Assembly: GCF_045105435.1 (NCBI RefSeq)
Contig: NZ_JBGCDL010000278.1
Location: forward strand, 1 to 10,499
Length of the DNA: 10,499 nucleotides
Origin: Kordia sp045105435
GTDB taxonomy: Bacteria > Bacteroidota > Bacteroidia > Flavobacteriales > Flavobacteriaceae
Reading direction: 5' to 3'
The notes under the pieces were generated by a model that made no database searches, was not told the origin of the DNA, and was given only the letters and a program-made list of their open reading frames with translations. Of this stretch, positions 7,361 to 10,499 are shown in pieces. The position numbers were made by a program, and so were the translations under genes. How positions within the stretch are numbered: position 1 is the first letter of the stretch; each line of letters starts with the position of its first letter.

Positions 7361-7374
7361 TATGCACGTACATA
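7361..7374. promoter_or_regulatory. Imperfect palindrome between divergent genes (possible operator)
   Basis: TATGCACGTACATA reads almost the same on both strands (one mismatched pair). It lies 70 bases before the 833-aa gene and 79 bases before the peptide gene. A regulator site is possible, but A/T-rich DNA yields such palindromes by chance. No full TTG-N19-TAnnTTTG promoter is seen for either gene in 7292-7452; TAAGATTG at 7406-7413 is the nearest -7 match on the plus strand. Confidence 0.25.
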
Positions 7375-7452
7375 AGTTATGGTAAAATGATAGTTATCAG
7401 TGAGATAAGATTGTAAATTGAAGTGTCTTATTAACCACAAATAAATTAAATC

Positions 7453-7692
7453 ATGAAAAAAAAGAAATTAAACACCAAATTGACATTAGGGAAAAACCGA
7501 GTTTCTAACTTAGAAAGCATTAGCGGAGGTTATGTAACTGCGCCTGTTTTATGTGGAACAGGGAATTGTGGAACAGGAAACTGTGGCACGTGGAATTGCG
7601 AAACGAACAATTGTCCTTCCGATCGTTGTTATACGAATGATCATCCAGTGAGCGATCCACTACATTGTCGTACATGTAACAATTGGTGCTAA
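7453..7692 (+). CDS. Cys-rich peptide with Gly-Gly leader, probable lanthipeptide-type RiPP precursor
   Basis: 79 aa. Residues 1-26 are a basic leader (MKKKKLNTKLTLGKNRVSNL...) ending in SISGG. Its 'KLxLxKxxVSNLE...GG' form is that of Bacteroidota natural-product precursors, many annotated as class I lanthipeptides. GG leaders are usually cut by a C39-peptidase ABC exporter. The core (27-79) has nine Cys: 34, 39, 44, 49, 54, 59, 72, 75 and 79. The first six are exactly five apart, and each gap holds Thr or Ser at the same place, giving five consecutive (S/T)-x-x-C units: T36-C39, T41-C44, T46-C49, T51-C54, S56-C59. This would suit small (methyl)lanthionine rings. The tail has T74-C75 and C79. 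No LanB, LanC, LanM, radical SAM enzyme, protease or exporter is in the window, so modification would have to come from elsewhere. Alternatives: another thioether RiPP class, a disulfide-rich secreted peptide, or a metal-binding peptide. Confidence 0.8.
   Translation: MKKKKLNTKLTLGKNRVSNLESISGGYVTAPVLCGTGNCGTGNCGTWNCETNNCPSDRCYTNDHPVSDPLHCRTCNNWC
7552..7626 (+). repeat. Five tandem 15-base units encoding the CGTGN-like repeats
   Basis: The first units, TGTGGAACAGGGAAT and TGTGGAACAGGAAAC, differ at two bases only; the third, TGTGGCACGTGGAAT, is slightly further away, and units four and five (CETNN, CPSDR) keep only the Cys and the Thr/Ser position. The gradient suggests that the 5' units were duplicated recently or are kept alike, while the 3' units have diverged. 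Confidence 0.85.
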
Positions 7693-7697
7693 TCATC

Positions 7698-7737
7698 AAA
7701 AAAAGCCATTCTGTTACAGAATGGCTTTTGTGTTTTT
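7698..7737. terminator. Bidirectional intrinsic terminator
   Basis: Perfect 13-base arms AAAAGCCATTCTG (7701-7713) and CAGAATGGCTTTT (7717-7729) around TTA. On the plus strand it is followed by GTGTTTTT and lies 8 bases after the peptide stop; on the minus strand it ends in seven T and lies 24 bases after the kinase stop. It serves two convergent genes. Confidence 0.9.
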
Positions 7738-7753
7738 ATATTGAAAATTGTGT

Positions 7754-8368
7754 TTAAAACAATCCGTGAATTTCTGCGTCAATCTTATTAATAACACTTC
7801 CTAAATCTTCTGGATTGTCTACAAAATCCAAGTTGTCTACATCAATGACTAATAATTTTCCTTGATCGTATGTTGAAATCCAAGCTTCATAACGTTCGTT
7901 CAATCTGCTCAAATAATCAATACTGATTGAGTTTTCATAATCGCGTCCACGCTTGTGAATTTGCGCTACGAGCGTAGAAATATCGGCACGTAAATAAATT
8001 AATAAATCGGGTGCATCTACCAATTTTTGCATCAATTCAAACAACGATTGGTAATTTTCATAATCGCGATTCGTCATCAATCCCATTGCATGAAGATTGG
8101 GAGCGAAAATATGCGCATCTTCATAAATAGTACGATCTTGAATAATTTTTTTACCGCTTTCGCGAATCTGCAAAACTTGTCTAAAACGACTATTTAAGAA
8201 GTAAATTTGAAGGTTAAAACTCCAGCGTTCCATTTGCGTATAAAAGTCATCCAAATACGGATTGTCAACAACATCTTCAAAATGTGGTTCCCAATTATAA
8301 TGTTTCGCTAATAATTTTGTTAACGTCGTTTTACCTGCGCCAATGTTTCCTGCAATTGCAACGTGCAT
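7754..8368 (-). CDS. Deoxynucleoside kinase (dAK/dGK-like)
   Basis: Phosphorylates a deoxynucleoside to its monophosphate with a nucleoside triphosphate as donor, in the cytoplasmic salvage pathway. 204 aa, the normal size of bacterial members. P-loop GNIGAGKTT at 7-15; the catalytic acid E31 in FEDVVDNPYL; the DRTIYED motif at 78-84 (DRS-type, base and ribose contacts); the arginine-rich lid KRGRDYE at 139-145. All expected catalytic residues are visible. Base preference cannot be read with certainty; deoxyadenosine or deoxyguanosine is usual for this group. It lies 77 bases after an exported protein of the same strand with no terminator between, so co-transcription is likely. It converges on the peptide gene across a shared terminator. 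Confidence 0.93.
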   Translation of the reverse strand: MHVAIAGNIGAGKTTLTKLLAKHYNWEPHFEDVVDNPYLDDFYTQMERWSFNLQIYFLNSRFRQVLQIRESGKKIIQDRTIYEDAHIFAPNLHAMGLMTNRDYENYQSLFELMQKLVDAPDLLIYLRADISTLVAQIHKRGRDYENSISIDYLSRLNERYEAWISTYDQGKLLVIDVDNLDFVDNPEDLGSVINKIDAEIHGLF

Positions 8369-8445
8369 GTGATTTTGTGATTAGGTGTTTGCTTTACAAT
8401 CAAATTGCTGGATTTTACAACCGATTCTAAAAATATTCGTTCTAT

Positions 8446-9237
8446 TTATTCTTTTGTTGGTTTTTTGAGTTGAAACTGATACAATACAATTCCGTCGTAA
8501 ATATACAAGATATCATCGTGAAGCGAAAACTGTTTTATGGCAATTCTGTCAGATGGTAAATTTATAAGATAAAATTCGTTATTTACACTGTAATAAAGTT
8601 GTTTGTCTTTTAAAAAAATGATTTCTTCATTTGTCATGTCAAAATCGGTCACGCCTTCCAAGTTTTTTTGCGATAGTAAACTTCCGTAAATATTATACAA
8701 ATACATGGTCGTTTCCGTAAGTACGCGACAAAAATTGTAATTACTTTTTAGCGTGATAAATTTTTCTGAAATTGGTAAATTCTGAATCGGAGTTTTTTGT
8801 TGCACATAATTATACACTTCCAATTGTTGTGTGTTGGTATCAAAAACCCACAAATTCCGATCGTTTGCAGTGGTTGCGGCGGCTAAATTTTTGAATTCTG
8901 TAATCACATTAAAATCGGTTCGTTTAATTTCGTTCAGTGTATTATCTAACACAATAACCGTATTAAAATCTTCGTAAAACAAGGTGATTTTTAGGGGATT
9001 TAAAATGTCTACAGACGTAATTTTTCCGAATTGAAAATTGTTGTATTGCCACTCTTTAGCGTCTTTTCTTTTGATAAGAATATTATTCTGAATCACATAC
9101 AAAGCGCCAAAATTATCTACATCTACAAACTCATCTACACGCAAACTATCTTGTTTTTGTAAGGTAGCTGTAATCGTTTTTTGCCCAAAAGCAAACAGCG
9201 AACAGCATAAGAAAAAAGAAAAGATCAGTGATTTCAT
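8446..9237 (-). CDS. Exported protein of unknown function, probable beta-propeller-like
   Basis: 263 aa from the ATG at 9237; a TTG three codons earlier (9246) is also in frame, but the ATG gives a standard signal peptide MKSLIFSFFLCCSLFAFG with a likely cut before Q19. The two Cys are inside the hydrophobic stretch and do not form a lipobox, so secretion to the periplasm is expected, not lipidation. The mature part is almost all short beta strands with a recurring pattern of 'hydrophobic strand, turn, D/N, strand' (DVDNFGALYVIQNNILIKR; DRNLWVFDTNTQQLEVYN; DDILYIYDGIVLYQFQ), which suits a propeller of few blades. I do not recognise a named family; such proteins often sit beside the kinase in flavobacteria, but this is recollection. 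No catalytic motif is seen. Confidence 0.85.
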   Translation of the reverse strand: MKSLIFSFFLCCSLFAFGQKTITATLQKQDSLRVDEFVDVDNFGALYVIQNNILIKRKDAKEWQYNNFQFGKITSVDILNPLKITLFYEDFNTVIVLDNTLNEIKRTDFNVITEFKNLAAATTANDRNLWVFDTNTQQLEVYNYVQQKTPIQNLPISEKFITLKSNYNFCRVLTETTMYLYNIYGSLLSQKNLEGVTDFDMTNEEIIFLKDKQLYYSVNNEFYLINLPSDRIAIKQFSLHDDILYIYDGIVLYQFQLKKPTKE

Positions 9238-9246
9238 GGTTGACAA

Positions 9247-9445
9247 ATTACAAAAAATGCGCCATACTTTTTAATATAGTAATGTGTCAATTTGAAAATT
9301 TGTGAATGTGGTGATACATATGAAACGTCTTTGCGAGAATTTGGAAGAAATTCGTGGCAATCTGTCTGTCAAGAAACAGCTTACTTTGTCATACTTCCTC
9401 GGAATTACGTATTAAACAAGTCTAAAAGCGATAGCGATCTAAAAA
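9247..9445. other. Intergenic region after the response regulator gene
   Basis: 199 bases between the response regulator stop and the exported protein start, both on the minus strand. It holds the hairpin repeat above and, beside the response regulator stop, two TCTAAAA runs (9421-9427 and 9438-9444) separated by a doubled AGCGAT. A clean promoter for the exported protein is not seen: a TTG lies at 9290 (minus strand), but no TAnnTTTG lies at the right distance; TAATTTG at 9245-9251 is too close to the ATG for a normal leader. No good T-run terminator is visible. Confidence 0.5.
9331..9368. repeat. Hairpin repeat of the 'TTGCGAG...GTGGCAATCTG' type
   Basis: Arms TTGC (9331-9334) with GCAA (9357-9360) and GAATTT (9337-9342) with AAATTC (9348-9353) around GGAAG. 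The ends 'TCTTTGCGAG' and 'GTGGCAATCTGTC' resemble a hairpin repeat dispersed between genes in many bacteria including Bacteroidota. Membership in that family is from memory of its consensus. Confidence 0.5.
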
Positions 9446-10129
9446 CTAGCAAATCAACTTATATCCAAAACCACGCACATTTACAATCTGAATTTCAGGA
9501 TCATTTTTCAGTTTCTTGCGAAGTTTGGTAATAAAAACATCCATACTTCTTGCGTTGAAAAAATCGTCGTCGCCCCAAAGTTTGTTCAGAATAAAAGTGC
9601 GATCTAAAACAGTATTTCTTTTTTCAGATAAATGAAATAATAATTCTGCTTCGCGATGTGTCAACTGAACTGATGTTTCTTCCCAAATTAATTGCTGTTG
9701 TGTATGATTGAATGTATATGTTCCGATCGGAATTTGTGTATGATCTTTTTTAATGTGAATTCGATTCAACAAGGCATGAATGCGTACAATCAATTCTTCC
9801 ATGCTAAATGGTTTCTTTAAATAATCATTTCCGCCATGTTGAAAACCTTCTACGACATCTTTTACTTGCGATTTTGCCGTTAAAAAAATAATCGGAATCG
9901 TGGTGTTTTCTTGTCTAATTTCCTGTGCCAACGTAAATCCATCTTTCTTTGGCATCATTACATCCAAGACTAAAATTTCGGGCTGTATTTTTTGATACAC
10001 TTTATACGCTTCTTCGCCGTTTTCGCATAAAAAAACCTCAAAATCGCGCGATTCCAAACTCTCTTTTACAATCTGACCCAAAGCAGGTTCGTCTTCTGCT
10101 AAGAGCAGTTTTATCTTTGTTGTTTTCAT
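9446..10129 (-). CDS. OmpR/PhoB-family response regulator
   Basis: 227 aa, cytoplasmic DNA-binding protein. Receiver domain 1-120: acidic pair E12-D13, phosphoacceptor D56 in LVLDVMMPKKDGF, T84 in IIFLTAKS and K106 in LKKPFSMEEL, all as expected for a working receiver. Winged-helix DNA-binding domain about 135-227: LTHREAELLFHLSEKRN, the recognition-helix region ARSMDVFITKLRKKLK, and the wing VNVRGFGYKL. The ATG overlaps the stop of the upstream histidine kinase by four bases, so the two are one translationally coupled unit and surely partners. Similar Bacteroidota pairs include RprX/RprY; regulated genes cannot be told from this window. A single TAG stop follows. Confidence 0.95.
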   Translation of the reverse strand: MKTTKIKLLLAEDEPALGQIVKESLESRDFEVFLCENGEEAYKVYQKIQPEILVLDVMMPKKDGFTLAQEIRQENTTIPIIFLTAKSQVKDVVEGFQHGGNDYLKKPFSMEELIVRIHALLNRIHIKKDHTQIPIGTYTFNHTQQQLIWEETSVQLTHREAELLFHLSEKRNTVLDRTFILNKLWGDDDFFNARSMDVFITKLRKKLKNDPEIQIVNVRGFGYKLIC

Positions 10130-10499
10130 CTTAGCAGTGTAATTTTAAAAATAGTATGATTCGCGTTTGGAACCAATTGAATAGTTCCGTTGTGTTTTTC
10201 AATGATTTTTTTGGTGTAATATAAACCAATTCCAAATCCTTTTACATCATGTGTATTTCCTTTCGGGATTCGGTAAAATTGATCAAAAATCTTTTCTCGT
10301 TGCGATTTATCAATCGGATTTCCATTGTCAGAAACTGTAATTTCAACGGTTTCTAGTACTTTGGCAACATTCACTTCAATAGTATTTCCGCCATATTTTA
10401 GCGCGTTATCAATCAAATTTGTAATTGCATTTTCAAAATGAAAAGGATCAACTTCCATAGGTAAATCTTCAATATTGCTTCGGAAAGAAAGTGTTTTTT
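10126..10499 (-). CDS. Sensor histidine kinase, C-terminal ATPase domain only (runs off the right edge)
   Basis: The minus-strand frame is open to the window edge: 123 residues, of which 13 (KTLSFRSNIEDLP) precede the first internal Met. The visible part is a HATPase_c domain with, in fragment numbering, the N box at 20-35 (HFENAITNLIDNALKY, with N27 and N31), the G1 box DNGNPID at 57-63, an F-box like FDQFYRIP at 71-78 and the G2 box GFGIGLYY at 87-94. All ATP-binding elements are intact. The sensor, membrane segments and the phosphorylated His lie beyond the window. Its TGA shares ATGA with the response regulator start. Confidence 0.93.
   Translation of the reverse strand, partial: KTLSFRSNIEDLPMEVDPFHFENAITNLIDNALKYGGNTIEVNVAKVLETVEITVSDNGNPIDKSQREKIFDQFYRIPKGNTHDVKGFGIGLYYTKKIIEKHNGTIQLVPNANHTIFKITLLR

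Noticed and set aside
7552..7629. CRISPR-like or microsatellite repeat in the peptide gene
   Set aside because: The 15-base units are in frame, have no spacers and encode the Cys-repeat core.
8369..8445. Separate promoter for the deoxynucleoside kinase
   Set aside because: TATTTTTA is the only approximate -7 box and no TTG lies at the proper distance, so transcription from the upstream gene is simpler.
9292..9531. 79-codon plus-strand frame with two Cys near the start
   Set aside because: It begins at TTG, crosses the hairpin repeat and then runs antisense into the 3' end of the response regulator gene, with no recognisable domain or promoter.

Overview
The window looks like chromosomal DNA of a marine-type member of the Flavobacteriaceae (Bacteroidota), possibly close to Kordia. 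This rests on low GC with A/T-rich intergenic regions, TTG-N19/20-TAnnTTTG promoters in place of sigma70 boxes, little use of Shine-Dalgarno sequences, a Flavobacterium-type membrane pyrophosphatase, and a small peptide with the GG leader typical of Bacteroidota RiPP precursors. The genus is an inference; only the class-level assignment is well supported.

Layout. (1) 1-818, minus: the N-terminal 272 residues of an exported TPR protein that runs off the left edge. It diverges from (2) ppa (plus, 1010-1537, soluble family I pyrophosphatase) across two back-to-back promoters whose -33 elements form one CAATTG. A strong terminator separates ppa from (3) hppA (plus, 1656-4001), a K+-dependent proton-pumping pyrophosphatase, itself followed by a terminator. 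Together they give one locus with two ways of removing PPi: one dissipates the energy as heat, the other stores it as an ion gradient. (4) 4060-4300: an intergenic region with two diverged copies of a ~80-bp direct repeat and a hairpin that overlaps the stop of the next gene. (5) 4292-7291, minus: a probable two-gene operon, an 833-aa protein with a degenerate M48-like peptidase domain followed 12 bases later by a small SAM-dependent methyltransferase.

(6) 7453-7692, plus: a 79-aa Cys-rich peptide, the most unusual gene here. It has a 26-residue leader ending in Gly-Gly and a core in which five consecutive (S/T)-x-x-C units recur every five residues. It looks like an orphan lanthipeptide-type precursor; no modification, protease or transport gene lies in the window. 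It ends in a bidirectional terminator shared with (7) 7754-9237, minus: a deoxynucleoside kinase downstream of an exported protein of unknown function. (8) 9247-9445: intergenic, with a hairpin repeat of the 'TTGCGAG...GTGGCAATCTG' type. (9) 9446-10499, minus: an OmpR-type response regulator overlapped by four bases by an upstream histidine kinase, whose C-terminal ATPase domain only is inside the window.

Most of the window is ordinary housekeeping and signalling sequence. The items worth a second look are the peptide, the peptidase-like protein whose HExxH has become TExxH, the repeat pair, the relocated gate glutamate of the ion pump, and the shared divergent promoter.
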